This document shows positions 1-14,400 of a stretch of DNA of 64,000 nucleotides, one piece after another. The notes beneath the pieces were generated by a model that was given only the letters and a program-made list of their open reading frames with translations, was not told the DNA's origin and ran no database searches. This DNA is from Apteryx mantelli (taxonomy: Eukaryota > Chordata > Aves > Apterygiformes > Apterygidae), in assembly GCF_036417845.1 (NCBI RefSeq), contig NC_089978.1, positions 127,192,183 through 127,256,182 of the forward strand, in the 5' to 3' direction. Position 1 is the first letter of the stretch; each line of letters begins with the position of its first letter. Made by a program: the position numbers and the translations under genes.

Positions 1-1607
1 AAGTTCCCCCCTCTTTTTTTTTTTTTTTGTTCCATGAAGATCTCCACCCTAGACAACCTTTGAGGAGCACAGCCATGCCCACTGGAGGTCATACCTCAGG
101 AGGAAGAAGACAGCTCTTTCTGGTGCTGCATACTTATAAGGGAGGGGAGAGAATAAGAGGAGAAGGAGCCTACCAAGCCGGATGGGTCCCAACAGGAAAG
201 AGATTAGAGGCAGATTTAGATGCCATTTGTAGTGAAGGCTGTTAGCATTCCTCTGAATATTTGTACACCTAAACATTAGTTTTGACTGTGCTAGAACATG
301 AAGCCTGTTTAGTCAGATCTGCTTCTCTTTAACTTCTTACACTAATGGCGTGCTCATATTTTTCATAATAATGATATTGGCATTTTCCATTGCCCTCATC
401 ATTCTTATGCAAACAAATCTCCCACTGATATGTATGATAAAGACCTTTCAGGCTCAGTTCCTGTGAGGAAAATGTGACAACCTTCCCACAGAAATCAGAA
501 TGCTGCCTCCAAAGCCAGTTAGTCCCTTGCTTCCCCTGCAATTCAGCTGTACTCCAGCCCCTCTTCTGGAAGAATTTCTTTGCAAATGCTGTATTTGTAG
601 GCTAAATTCAGACCTGCATCACTTTTCTTTTAAACCCCCCAAAATGCCTTTAGCAGGCATCAATACCTTTGGGGAAATAACATTTTCACACACACTAACA
701 GAGAACAGGTACCACAAAGTGTCATGAGAACTAAGTTGATTCACTAAGTAATAACCTCAGGCAAAAACTGGCCATTTAAAAAGGTATAAAGAAGTATTTC
801 TTCACTTTTCTATCTATGTAAAACATTTGTTTACAAAAAGTTGTTGCCAATTTTAGACCGTGCTAATTCCACTTACACAGTGAAGTCCTTTACTTACTCA
901 TGAACTTCATGAATGCATTTTCACTAATAGCCCTCATATTAGAGTCTCTTCTCCAAGTTCTTACAACAAAAACCTTCCATATGAATCTGAATTATTACAT
1001 GTTGCACAGCCCAAGTTGGTATTCCAGCATGATCCCTGAATTATTATTTGTTAAAGAGTCTTAGAACTACTAGAAATATATTTTGTGTTAAATAAATGGT
1101 GTTTATTATATGCTCCAAATAAGCTAAAACTCAACACTCTGGACACATATTACCAAACAAACATCGGAAAAAGAGGACAATTGGATGGTCTGTTGCAGAG
1201 TTGGGAGTAAGCAACATCAGAACTTTCTTCAGCAGGTGGGACTTAGCCATCATGTAATCTTTGTACGTTTTTAGCTTGATGTATGATATTGTTTAATTAG
1301 TCGGTATTTAAGAAAATGAAGACCTGAACAAAGTGCAGGAATTTACCCAGTTGTCGTGGCTTAGGTGAACTCACTGTGACTTAGTGATCTCTTTTGCCCT
1401 TTGCTTGCTGTTAATCTAGAACCCCTCTGCCTTTCTTCAGATGCTTCTGCTGACACTTTTGCATGGTGTTTCTGTTATGAGGAAGTTTTTGATGCTATTG
1501 CGTTGATGTTTGGACCTTTCAGTCAAATGGACCTTTCTGCACTATTTCTTCAGAGTACCACTCCTGTGTGTTTGCCTTGCATGAAGCTACAGTGATGCTG
1601 CATTAGA

Positions 1608-1656
1608 GTGCGTGTGCGTGTGTGCGCATGTGTGTGTGCGTGTGTGTGTGTATGCG
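1608..1656. repeat. Interrupted (TG)n microsatellite
   Basis: TG dinucleotides with scattered TGCG interruptions over about 49 bases. Confidence 0.9.
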
Positions 1657-4600
1657 CCACTGCTATATCCCTGGCTCCAGAGTGTCTTCACATAATAACA
1701 ATCTCCTCATGTTTGAGTCTGTACCACTGTATCATGATGTCCATGTGACCTGAAGTGTATTAGGATTTCCTTACAGGCAAACATGCCATGCTGTACTCTG
1801 TCCAGGTTTTTTTCTCTTAAGAATCATAACAGTGTAAAACAAGAGTGAGGAAAACTTTAGCCATGTGTGATTTTAAAAGGAGAAGCAATACAGGACCATT
1901 TTAAACACTGACTTTTTTTTGTTGTTGTTATTTGCAACAAGCCCTGCTTTTGCAGGTTCATAACCATGAAGCCATGTTTTCTGATATTGTGTAAAATAAT
2001 GCAGATAAATCATCACTCAACCCATCTAAATGCACACCTATTTATGTAATCACCACGCACATAGTCACGCATCTCTCCCTTACTTACCTTCAGAATGAAA
2101 CAGTTTATTTGCTTGGCAGTTGTTTTTTACATTAATTTAAACAGTAAATTCAGACAATGATATTCTATTGTACATGCAGTTATACTCTTATTTTCTCAAT
2201 TCCTTTAGACTCTGATAATGACAGTTGATGTTTTGAAGTTATGTCTGTTCCCCCTCCCCCCCAAAAAAAATTAATGCTCGTATAGAAAACCTATCGAATA
2301 GAAAAATCATATTTGGTCCAAGTCATCAAATATTATTCACTAATTATGATAATAATAACAAAGTGAAGCAAGCTTACCTTAGCTCAGGACACTGTTTGCT
2401 GTATTCCAGGCAGTTCCCCCTGCTTATTCAGTTGAAAAGGGAAAATCCACTTGAATTTAAAAAATACAGTCTTTAAATAAGAGACGAGTGAAGGATTTGA
2501 GGAGTCCTCCTCTGAGCTCCTGTTCCACTTGTTTCAGCAAGTTGCAAACACCTAGATCCAATAGTAGCTGAGAGTGACTTCCCTCTCTTCTGGTGTTCTG
2601 TGGGCTGCGAATCTGCGAGAGCAGACCTGAGACAGTGCTGCAAGGGAGAGGCAGTGGGGGGACCTTGGCACTGAGCTGGACCAAACTCTAAATATAACTC
2701 AACCCCCTTTCCGTGCAGTTCTCTTCATACTCTGAAAGCAGATGACCTTGTCAGAAAACTGACCTCACAGCCTGTCACTCTCTACAAAGAGAGTATCTAA
2801 GGGAACAGGACTGCACTGTAAGAGGACAGAAAAGCAATCAACCATCTGCTTGCAGCAAATGAATGTAGGTATGAGCTCTATTTTTATGGCAGTTGCAACC
2901 GATCGAATCGTAATGTGCTTTATTTGATCATTTAGGCAAATGCGTTGCATGCCAGTTCACGAAAAACTGTACAGATGAGAGATCACTTTGTAATTTCTAA
3001 CCTTAAATAGAGATTCCTGACACAGATGAAAGGCTGTCACCTTTTCCCCTTTCAAAAATATTAACTCAGCAAAGTATGTAGTATTTCCCATTAATGTTCA
3101 TTCATATGTGCAAAGCTTCTATCTATAAAAAGCTATCCTTCCTTTCACTTGCTCTTACAGTGAGATTTTTGGAAGAATGTGAGTTAAATTGACAAGTGTT
3201 TATTCCAGTACTGTATAAATTTGAGATGCTAGGATAGCTTGGGAGGGCAGTGCTACCTGCAGTGTCTGAGACCAAACTGCAGAGAAATGTGTAGTATATG
3301 CAGAGAGTAAGCAAAAGAATAAGAAGTGTAGAAATATAACCCTTGGGGCCTTGGGTAGGGAACTGCATTTCAACAGATGTTTTATAATCCAGGGAGTTTG
3401 CCACTCTAACTCTATGTCGCGACATGGCAGGTTATTTTGTTCTTAACCCGAAGCAGAGTTTACCTTGATACAGATCAACCTGAAACTCTTGTCAAACAGG
3501 AACCTGATACTGCTATGCCATATAAAGACCTCTGAATAAAAAAAGATAAAGAAATCTGAACAACTAGAAGTTTTCTTTCATGTTTTGTGTTAAGACATGG
3601 TGAGGAGTTGGAATACAAACTTGTTTGCAGTATTATTCTTTGTTGTGATGTGATTGTTGTTGGTGACACTTAGCTAAGTGGATGCCACATTATATGCATG
3701 TGTGCAATTTTTAATGTTGAGGGGAAAAAAAGAGAAAAGGTTGGGACTATGAGATTATGATAACCTTATACTGTAGATGTATATGCCTGCAAAATATCCA
3801 TGAGCTGGAAAGACTTGAATGATATAAGTGGTCAGTAAAATATCAATGCATAGCTGTGAACAATAATGCAATTTGGGCTGTTTATTTCTTGCAAAGTGTG
3901 TTCTATATTTTTATTAAAACATACTATTTTTGGCAAGTTCCGCTATGTAATTTTGTCATGATCTATTGGCTTCAAGTCTGTAGGGTCATCCAGACAGACT
4001 CTGTGTGTTACCTTCACAACAAGCACTGCAGCTGTGAGTCACAGCTACTACCCAAAATAAATGAGAGAACAGTAGAAAATATGGATCTCCTGCATTATTA
4101 TGGGAGATGTAACATCTGGGACCATACCACCGCATTCCTGGGCAAAACTTATCTATAGTCAGATATAGACTGGAGTCCACTATTTGAGTAGTTTTGTGGA
4201 TTTATCACAAGTAACTACCCATTTCTGCCCGATTAACAAAAATGAATATTTGTTAGGAGTGAATATTATAACTGTAATGAAGAATGTTGCTGTTTGACTT
4301 TGGAGAGAAGACCTGAAAAAGGAGTGAGTCTGCCTCCAGCTAGAGAAATGTTGGGTGACATACCAGGGCCTTGGGAGTACTGAGATTCTAAAAGTATATG
4401 GTACCAACTTTAGTAAACACTGATAGCATCATAATACCTACACTCCAGGTTGGTAGCCCTGGTAGTCCAGGGCAACCTGACTATTTCCAGCTCCACAGTG
4501 CCACTGCCATGTCTGCCCCTCTTGTCATCCGTGCTGGGATATGGAAATCGCAGCAGAAATGCTGATCCAGAGCAGGAAGGAGAGAGGGAAAGGGAAGGAA

Positions 4601-6712
4601 TATGTACTCTTCCTCCCCGGCACCAGTTGGTGCTCTTCTCCCTCTACAGCAAAGAGCTGAAGCAGTTTCCATGCATGAGAAATAAGTAGTTCTTAGAGAG
4701 AAAAAAAAAGAAATCCCAGTGCCATCTTATCTGTCAGGCCCTACCTGGGTGCAGCTTCCCTAGGGGTAGGTCCTGGCTGATATCCAGCAGACCAGATTGG
4801 CTGGAAGGCAGCCCACGTTGAGGGATTTTCCTCAGCTCTACTTGAGGCCCCTGAAAAGAGCACCCTGCTCCTTTGTACATGACATTTTAGGAGCAGTGTG
4901 ACCTTTAGTGGCACTGTAAATACTTTTCATTGGTAACTGTGTTGTGAAGGATTCAGTGGCATTGCCTGTCACCAGTGCAGAGAGCTGCTCTGGACGTTCT
5001 CAAGATAGGGCAGTTGGTTGATTGATATGTCTGCAGTGTACTAAAACATGATTTCATGTTCTTATGCCAGGTGGCAGCAGAACTTGCATGGAAAGAAAGT
5101 GTTTAGTCTGTGGGAGAGCATTGCATGATGTTTTTGATTTCTTGGGTTCTGTTCCTGTGGCATATTGAATATGTTGGTAATAAGGAGGACCTGTGTTTTT
5201 GATACTTTCCTTTTAGTGACTTTACCCAGCATGGTTTCGGCCTTTCACATGTAGATTTGCATGAGCTCATGAGACCCCGTCATTCATGTTGCAGATATAT
5301 TCACCTAGGAGAGATTTCGGTACTAAAATAAATGTTTTCCTATTCACTATTTTTTCTGATGAAACAAAAGAGAAAATTTTTGATATCAGTGAGGCTTGCA
5401 TTTTCCCAGTTAAACTGAAGGTGAGATGCTTTAGGAGGTTATCGTTATTTTTTTTCTAGGTCCACACCCGCAGATATATTTTTTTTTTGTAAAATGGCTG
5501 GATTTCTTTGGATGCTTTTCGTAACCAGAGACAAATCTGTAATGTATAAAACTGGAAATTTATCAAAGATTTTTTTCATTGACCGTGAGTTTTAGTCCTC
5601 CTTACAGAACCTTTTTGAATTTGCTCCTTGCAGTGAATCAAGCTGATTTGTGTTTATGGTACCGTCTGGTAAACAACGAGGCTCTAGAGCACGTAAAGAG
5701 TTGTTGCATAGTAGGTTCTGAGAACACAGGAACAGTAATACTTTGCCAGGAACTGTGACACACACCTCTCCTATATGAACATTTTGGAAAAGTGGTGATT
5801 TTTGCTTACGCAAATAAGATGTGCTGGGTGGTTTGGGGGAGGGAGGTTAGTTTTCAGGGGTGGCTTTTATAGAGCAGTGCTGTTTGTGTGTACAGGACTG
5901 TAAATGTTACCTGATGAAAAGAATTTAAGAGTGACTGTATTAGTTCTTCAAGATGGATGGAGCCATATTTTGTCAGCAGTATGTACACAGTTTCTTTTTA
6001 AGACTAGTTTTGCATGAGTTTCCTGTCTACAGCACCAAGTGGGAAGTACAGTAGGGAGTCAGGCCCTAGTCTGTGCCTAGCTTTTCCCAGACTCAAGAGC
6101 TTATATTTTTTCTTACAATGCTGGTTGGTCTTTCCGCCTCCTTGCAGACCATTTTTCTCTTTGACAATCCAGCCTTCTTGGGTAGCATTTCCTTCGGAGT
6201 GATTTGGGTCTGGCTTCTCTAGATCCCAGGCTATTTCCTCTCTATAATGCCTCTGTTGAGACTGATAGCTATTTCAAGCCAGCTTCTTGGAGTTCCCCCG
6301 CATATGATCATGCATTCTGTAACCAATATTTGTTAGTGGATTTCTCTTTGATTAAGCCCAAATTCCTAGGTACTTGTGGTTGTTTAAAGACCCCATGGAA
6401 CATTTTGCAAGGCGAGATATGTGAACCACAATGTCCTGGCCAATTTCCAACATGGTCATCTGTATTCTGACCTTCCCCATTCCCTTGCTTGTTGGAGTTG
6501 GGTATGGTGTCCTCCTGCTATTATAAATCATTGCACAGTTTTGCTGTGCAACATGCTGGCACCCTTTTGCATGGTTTGTGAAGTGATTGTAGGGTATATA
6601 CGCTTGGCATCTGTCAGGAAGAGAAGTCCTATTTACAATGTTAAGTATTTAATTTAGTATTATTTTAACTTTCATCCAATGCATATGTAAACAGCCAAAT
6701 ACCATGCTACTT

Positions 6713-6730
6713 GCAAACAAACAAACAAAC
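6713..6730. repeat. (CAAA)n short tandem repeat
   Basis: Four and a half perfect CAAA units, followed by a degenerate copy. Confidence 0.85.
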
Positions 6731-9720
6731 CATAACAAACAGCCTTTCACTTCCTCAGCTCTCTAGGAAAATGAACTTGGAGATTTAAAGAGATCATCTG
6801 AAGTTTCAGAACAAAGGGTAGTTTTTGAGAGAACAAAACTAAGTGGAATGAGGAGTTTACAGTGGGTTGCAGATGTCACCTGAGCCTTCACTTGTCGTGT
6901 CATTGGCTTAAGAGTACTGAAGCCGATGGCATAACTGATTTGCACTCTGTGCTGAAGTATAACTGTATCTTCAGGCTATGGTTGCTCTTGTTTGACAGGC
7001 CTGTCATGAAGAAATTAAGTTGGATGGCATACAATAAAATGGCCTGTCATATTCCTAACATGTTGATTATTTGTGTTTGCCCTTTGCCTGCCATGGGTTT
7101 TAAAATTACAGTGAATAAATGAATACTGAATACCTTTCCCTTCTTTCCTTGGTGATGCCATTATTCCTTATGAGACAGCAATAGAATATCATATTCAACC
7201 ATTCTCTTTAAGGAGAAAAAGTTATTTTATTAGAAGGAGGGCAGCGTACTACTTCTGTGTCTGATCAATCTTTTACTATCATTTTCTCATGTGTTTCTGT
7301 TTTATAAAGCAACATATGAAAATGAAAAGGTCAAATTACAAATAATCTGGACTGCAGCTGTACTACAAGCTAGGTCTAACCTTGATTTGTGTCATAAGAG
7401 GTTGATTCTTCTGTGCTTGGTATTACATGCATGTATACACCAGAGGATTTCCTCTGGTCTTTTGCTCCCAGCTGTGACCATTTTCTTTTCTTCTGATTCA
7501 CTCCCAGTCAGCAAGACAAGATGTGGCAAAAATGGGTTTGGAAGTACCAGGTCTTAGAAGAGAGAGGTGTTGAAAAATAGGGGTGAAAGGAGAGGTACTT
7601 GTTAGAAATGTTCTGCGAGAGATTCTTTGCGTGGCACAGTCTGACAGATAGTCACGGCTGTGCGCTAAACATTTCCTATCATGTCAGAGCATACCTAAAA
7701 TTACTTCAAAATGTTCCCGTGAAGATCAGTTCTTTTTTTGCTGGAATGGGCTGTGCTTTTAGTTTAAATTGCCATTCAGTGTGCAAAAGAGGAACTTAAA
7801 CCAAATATCCTACTACCAGATTTGTCTGGCAGTTGGGTTGTGGTAGGTGTATCTTCAGAACTAGCCAGGAAAAGTGTTTATGTTTTGATAAGACTGTTGT
7901 ATTTACAGGACATACTATTGCCATTATTTGGAAATTATTACACTGGAGACCTACAGACTGCAATAAGCTCTGCCTTGGCACAAGCTTAGGCAAGATGGAA
8001 TAGGAAGGAGCTTAAGTTATCTGACTGTTACCTAACAGGGCAAAATTTAAGCTCTTTGGATTTATTTCTTGGTGGGACTGTGTCTGTTCCTGCTGTGTCA
8101 CATATTGTGTGCCCCTTAGGTATGCCTCACAAGTGCACTTTAAAATACCTTTTTTTAAAGTGTTTTGGCAGATAAAGTCTGCAGTTGGAAGTGTCCTCAC
8201 AGACAGGAAGGCGTACTGTGCTGCTGGGATAGGCTGGACTTAGAAAAGGAATTCTTAGTGTTTACAGGTGGGAAAGAAAAGCGGTGACCAGACCTGTGGA
8301 CACAGTGGTTGGGTTTAGGATGATAGAGCACTGGCAGGCACCATATGTAATTATCATGGAGGTTGTCTCAACCTAAACATAGAGGCAGCTTTCACATGTT
8401 CTCTTACTGGTTTCTAGGATTGCATCTTGTTTTATTGCACTATTTAAAATGTTTTGGCTAATCCTTGTTCAAGGAGGTAAAGGGGTGATTTTTTTTTTCT
8501 TACTGTCACCTTGATTTCTCAGTAGTGCCACTGCAAATGATGCTTGCCCATGATGGGGAGAATTATTTACCTTTCTGAGGCTGCCAGTGGACCCTTTCTA
8601 GTTTAGTCAGAACAACTTGAGAAAGGAAAGGGGTGCCACCACTTTTGTAGCTATTTTTGATGGTGTGGTTATGTGGCAGTCTTCCCCAAAAAGCAGCTTA
8701 TTTTTTCAATCAGTTTGCTTGGTAATCATTTTATCTCATTTACTAACAATTTCCCAACTATTACTGTGGTAAATAGCAAGCTACTGGTCCAAAGAAAGAC
8801 CTTAATAATAAAATTTGTATTCTCAGTAGTTCCATGTGGCTAGGCTGGAGGGCCACAAAAAGGTTTCATAGGTATTGCTTGCTCAGCTGCCTTTAAACCA
8901 TGGGCTACAGGGAATTTGACCTATTATTAGGCTTCACTCCAGGAAAAATCAGAACTTTTCATTGCCCATAGAGGAGGAACTTGGAGAGGATCAGCCTGGT
9001 AGACATGAGAGAGATCCTCCTTTTGGTATTAGCAGTGCCTATGACATATATGGATGAGTAATTTGGTTCTGTCCAGTAAGGCAGTTTAAACTACTCTTTT
9101 CCTATTGCTGTTATGCACTGCTGACTTCAGTGCCTGCTTCTCCCACTGCTAAGCAAAACCTGTTCCTTCCTTCCAGCTGGCTCTTAGTCTGTCTGTCCAC
9201 ACCTTTTGCTTTGTAAGGCAAGTACTTCAGTTTGGAGTACTTTAAAATATTTAAATGTTAATCTTTTTTCATAGCTGCTCAGTGCCCAGTCAGGCCTATT
9301 TCATTTAAAAGACCTCATCTGTTCCTTTGGACACTGATGGGCTTCCTGGCTGGGCCAGGGAGCTTCGTGTTTCCTGCTGCCTTGAGGAATCGTACCAGAA
9401 TGTTAAAATACTGTCATCACTGCTTTTAGGCCAGTCACTATGGTCAGCCCTGCTGTGGTGGCAAGAGGTTGCCTTTTAACTGAACTAGGATAAACAGGGT
9501 CCTGGGAGCTGGTTTTGCTGACAACTGTTACATTTTAAAGAAAATTAATTGACGTTGCATTGTATATACCCAATGTGACTCACAGGGAAGTTGAAATGAG
9601 AAAAGTTCAAAGAAATGCATTGACATGTAGATTAATTAATTTGATTCACTGAAGATTTAGGCCACTTTTTAGTGAAAAAAGTATGAAAATAATAAGAAAG
9701 ATCTTAATTCCTTTTTCCTG

Positions 9721-9754
9721 CCTTCCCTCTTTCCCCCTCTCCTTCCTTCCTTCC
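9721..9754. repeat. Pure polypyrimidine tract
   Basis: Thirty-four consecutive C/T bases ending in three CCTT units. Confidence 0.85.
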
Positions 9755-11260
9755 AAAGAGAAGGAATCTAAGATGACAGATGAGGAAAAACCTGGAGATC
9801 CGCCCAACACACTTGGCATTTTATCCAGAATCAAATAGTTCTCATTCTGCTGAATTTAAAGCTGGAGCCCTGAGAAATAATTTTTCCTCAAATTAATGAA
9901 TGCAGAGTAAATCAGTACTGTTTAATCAATCAATCAATAAATAAAAGCATAGCATTCAAAGCTGCCTGAAATTAATCCATCACACTGTGCCTGAACCTTG
10001 CCCACCTACAGAGTAATAATTAGCACATGCGTTTTTCCTGCAATGTTTCTTCAACCAGGAGATTAGCATAGCAAATAAAAAATCCAGGGCTTTTTGTTAA
10101 AAAGTGGAAAAAACAGGCCCTATCCAAAGTTTCTTATGTTCTGATTTTAGATATGAGGCAATTTTAGGACAGCCAGAGGTGGGTGGAAGTCAGGGGAAAA
10201 AGAAACAGAGCCATGAAATTTGCAATAATAAATCACATACAAAGTTTTTGAGTTAGTACATCTAGGTGAATACTGATATATAGGACTGATGGGAGCATAA
10301 GGGAGAATGTAGGACTTCTGTAACAGTTCAGACCCATGGGCTCTTCTGACCCAGAGTATGTCTCTGACTGTGGGCCATGCCAGATACTTCAAATAAAAGT
10401 TGAAGGAATCTCCCTCATGGATGCGTAAGGCAGGTTCCCTCCAAATTCCACTGTGGTGACTAGTTTGACTGCAAGAAGTGAACTTTTCCTTTACTGCCCT
10501 TTATCACTGTGGGTCTTCTGGATATCAGATAAATGTCCATTCTCCCTAAGCTTCCAAATCAGAAAACTAACAGAAATGATTTGCTTAGGTACCTTTGGGT
10601 ACTTAAGCAAAAGAATATTTTTCTAACCCAAACTTCAATAAATATCTTTTTAATTACGTGTTCATTGGTTGTTCCTATATTATGAAAAGTGGTAAGCAAC
10701 ATGCCTCTTCTCTGTCTCAAAAAAAGAAAAAAGGAAAGAAAAAAACCCTGTTCTCTCTATCCTCTATGAAGAACTTCCCATGCCTTGAATCATTTTTTGT
10801 TTGCTTCCGTTATTTCAGTGATAGAATGGCCAGAACCGTAAGTCGCGTTTTCCAAAGAATTGTAACATTTTCTGTTCCTTTTCAGTTGCAACATTTTGTT
10901 TATTTTGTGGCATTATGCTCCTAGAAGAATTTCACTTTCTCAGTCAGTCTAGCTTAGTTGTTAAAAGAATTATTTGTATTGTGGTCACTTTAACTCCTTT
11001 AATAATCACTTTAGAGTAGGGAAGTGGCATGTAAAGGTCAAAAGACTGAATAATGATGAATCAGCCTAACAAACACAAATTTGTATGTAGTAGGTAATAT
11101 GAACAAAATTGCTTTCACATTATAGCGTGTGTCATGACCTCAGGTATCATTAATGTCTTGTCTGCCTGTAAAAATACTGGAATAAATGACCAGGCAAATA
11201 TAACTTCTTCATGACTATAATAGTTAATAAAGGTGATGATTAAAGGAAACCTGTTAAATT

Positions 11261-11400
11261 ATATACATATCTGTGTGTCTCTTTATTTGTGTGTATGTGT
11301 ATAAACACACACAGAGGTGTATGTATATTTATATATATATATGTGTGTATGTATTTAGTATACATATTGATGCACTCAGGCATATGTATATGTATATTTA
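11261..11400. repeat. Compound TG/TA-rich low-complexity region
   Basis: Alternating TG, TATG and TATA stretches over about 140 bases, with a further short (TG)7 at 11479-11493. Confidence 0.8.
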
Positions 11401-14400
11401 ATTTGAAAGCAGTTTGAAACCATTGCATTGAATGACTTTACAATAATGTGATCAATGAGAAAAATAAGAAATTCTATTTGTGTGTGTGTGTGTTAAGCAT
11501 AAATGGCTTTTTTCTTTTCAGCACAGTTCAAAATAAATTCAAATATAAATATCTAATGACTGGGGAAGCCTGTTAGTAGTTGTCTATGTGACATCCTGCT
11601 GATATAATACCAAAGAAGAAAGTGAAGAGCTCTTGAATTTGCATTTATTTATCTATATCAAGAGCACTCTGTGGGAGTTCAGCATACTTTTATGACCTTG
11701 TGGTTACCTAAGATGCATACATTGCAGGAAAGCAGCTACGGAGGGCTGCTGCTGTAAGTAACCCTATCTGTCCCGCAGTGTCTTCCATCAGTGCCTGCGC
11801 ATCTGGTCATTTGCACAATGAGAGGGATCAAAGTCAACACTGTATTAGTCGATTAGATTCTGTATTTGTGTCAACTTGTTACTAAGGAAGGAGTTGTTCT
11901 CTCCCCTATTCTGTCAGAGGGAGGAATCTTCTGTGTGGTTTGACACCTCAAAACAGGGCAGGCAGTACTACCCCAATGTAAACACGTCTGGAATCCGTGA
12001 GCTGGATGCCTCTGCATTTATTCATGTCTAGTTACGTTTTACTTTATGAGTTACCTCACTGACTTCCAGGTACTTACTTGCAGAGTGAGATACACTGCTC
12101 AGTGGGAGCAAGGGTGGCCGAACCTGGCCTCGGGTACTTGGACATCCCCAGCAAAACCCTCCTGTCATCCCTGGAGTTGACGTGGTGTCACAAACAATCA
12201 CAGCTTGAAGCTTGCTGCTGTCTCACTGGAGTATGACTGACTTTTCTAGAACAGATGAGAAGTCCTACCGGTTCATGAAAGAAAGGTGCTCGGATACTGC
12301 AGAAAGGGGCTCAGATTAGAAGTGTTTTCAGAGATGTTTGTTGAGTCTGGGGCCAGACTCTTCTTTCCCTCTTCTTTCATTTATAGCTGAAAGAGGAGAA
12401 GGACGTTGCATCACAACGTGCAGTCCAAAGCTCAGATGGGCAGTGAGCAGGTGGTACATTGTTTGTCAGGCTATATCATGGAAACCATTTGTCCAGTTTT
12501 AGATTGCTATTACTAGCAGTGTATCTTTTAGTTATGAGAGAGAGAAGAGGTTATTTAAAACTTAAAGGCCCCTCCTGTTTCCCTTTCAAAGCATGCGAAG
12601 TGGGATTTTAAAAGGAATGCTTAAAGATCGCACTCAGTTTTCCCTGAATCTCTCTAATTTCATTTATTTACAGTGTGAGGTAAATGCATTGAGAAGGAGC
12701 TGACTCAGCATTTCAGTTTGGTGAGACACGCACAGATTTATTCAGCTACAGGTACTTAAGGCTAGGGAGAAGCCGAGCAAGAGAAACCAAGAGGGCGCGC
12801 ATTCTGAACTGTTGGGTGTACTTCATTTGTGTAATCCATCCAGAGCCTGCTTGGATGCAGTGCATCCAGGGCTTCAGGGCTGTAGTGCTGGTACATGCAA
12901 AAGCTGGTAACTTCTCCAGCATCTCTGGAGTCAGGACAGAAGATATAGGGGGGGGTGATATACAAAAGTCACTAACAGTCTCTGAAACCCAGAAGCTGCT
13001 CCACCAAAATGCAATGCAAGAAATTTGCTGGAGGAAGAGTCATATTGGGGGAAGCAAGCCCATGGTAGAGCTCAGTGATAATATCAAGTCACCAAGGCAT
13101 GCTTAAACTTTCAAGAATATGCTGGATGATGTAATTTTACAGCTTCTTTTAATGAAGCAACATATCTCACACTCCAAAGTGAGTGGAAGATATAAATGGC
13201 CAGTCACTCTGGAGAGGAATAGCAGCGGGAAGGAGCTGTTGGTGTGTAGAGGGAAGCACACGGTGCAGGACCACTCAGACATCCTCAAGAGAATAGGAAT
13301 TAGGAACCCAGTAGATTGACACAGATATCGGAACTCCAGCATAAGAATGACATTTTTTAGTCTCATAAATCTTCAAGTTTGTATCTCCCCTCTTTGTCTG
13401 CTGCCCTGTGTTAGGCTATACAGAACTAGATAGAATTTTGTGAGCGTTAATATAAAAATTTATAATAAAATAAAATAAACCCATGTCACCACTGAAGACA
13501 TCAAGAAACAAAGCAAAACAAGCGAGCTGTGGAATACTATCTCCTGGCCACTTCTAGTGGTCAGCAAACTTTCCCAGAAAATCTTATGCCTTTGGCCACT
13601 GTCTGATGAACACTATTGGGACAGTGGTAAGTGATGTACTAGTAAAAGTAGTAATAGTGCTAGAGAATGCCAACTGTTGTTCTAGCTCATGATCCAAGTG
13701 GCAGCTCAGAAGAAGACTCTGTCCGACTCTCAGCTCACCTCTCAGAGAAGAGGGAAAATAGCTGCTAGGGCGGCTCATGGAGCCCAATGCTGTACGTGTG
13801 CACACTAGTGTGTGCGCGCACTGCCTGGGATTTAAACCTGCCACCTGCCTTGTCCATGTCCTTTGAGAAGAAATCCCAAAATAACTACGCAGTCTCCTCT
13901 GATGAGGCTGACTTAGCAGCAGTGTGGGATGGGCACAGCCCGATGTTGCAGCTAACCTGTGGTAAGGGACTGCCAAAGAGGAGCATCCCTGCCCCAGCCA
14001 GGAAGCCACCAGCCACTCCCCTTGCATGGGATCAGGCTCTCTCGTGGCCACGGCCCATTCAGTCGCTGATTTGCTGCCACGCTAAACCTGCAAAGAGCAG
14101 AAAGCAAATAGGCGAGCTTAGCTGTAATGTCCACTCGGTGGCCCCACTTGTATTGCTGCTGTAGGTGTAGGAACGACTCAGGGGCGTTGTTGGATTCTCG
14201 TTCAGGATGTCAGAATATGTCGTGATCCCGCACTGAGTGGCAAACGAGTGCTGCGAGTTCTTTCCTGGCCTGCATTTTGGTCTGAATAGAGTTCATTAAC
14301 ACACTTAGGTAACCCCATCATTCAGGGTCTGTTAGTTGCATTGGACAGAAGCAAGTTCTCTTTTCAGTCCCTGCTCTGCTTCTGAGGCTGTTGCAGTTTG

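Noticed and set aside
11041-11130. Possible intronic C/D snoRNA beginning at an atgatga element
   Set aside because: No CTGA D box at a suitable distance and no terminal stem could be found.
13584-14051. A 155-codon minus-strand open frame
   Set aside because: Overlaps a 125-codon frame on the plus strand, has a low-complexity Ser/Thr/Arg composition, no recognisable domain and no splice support.
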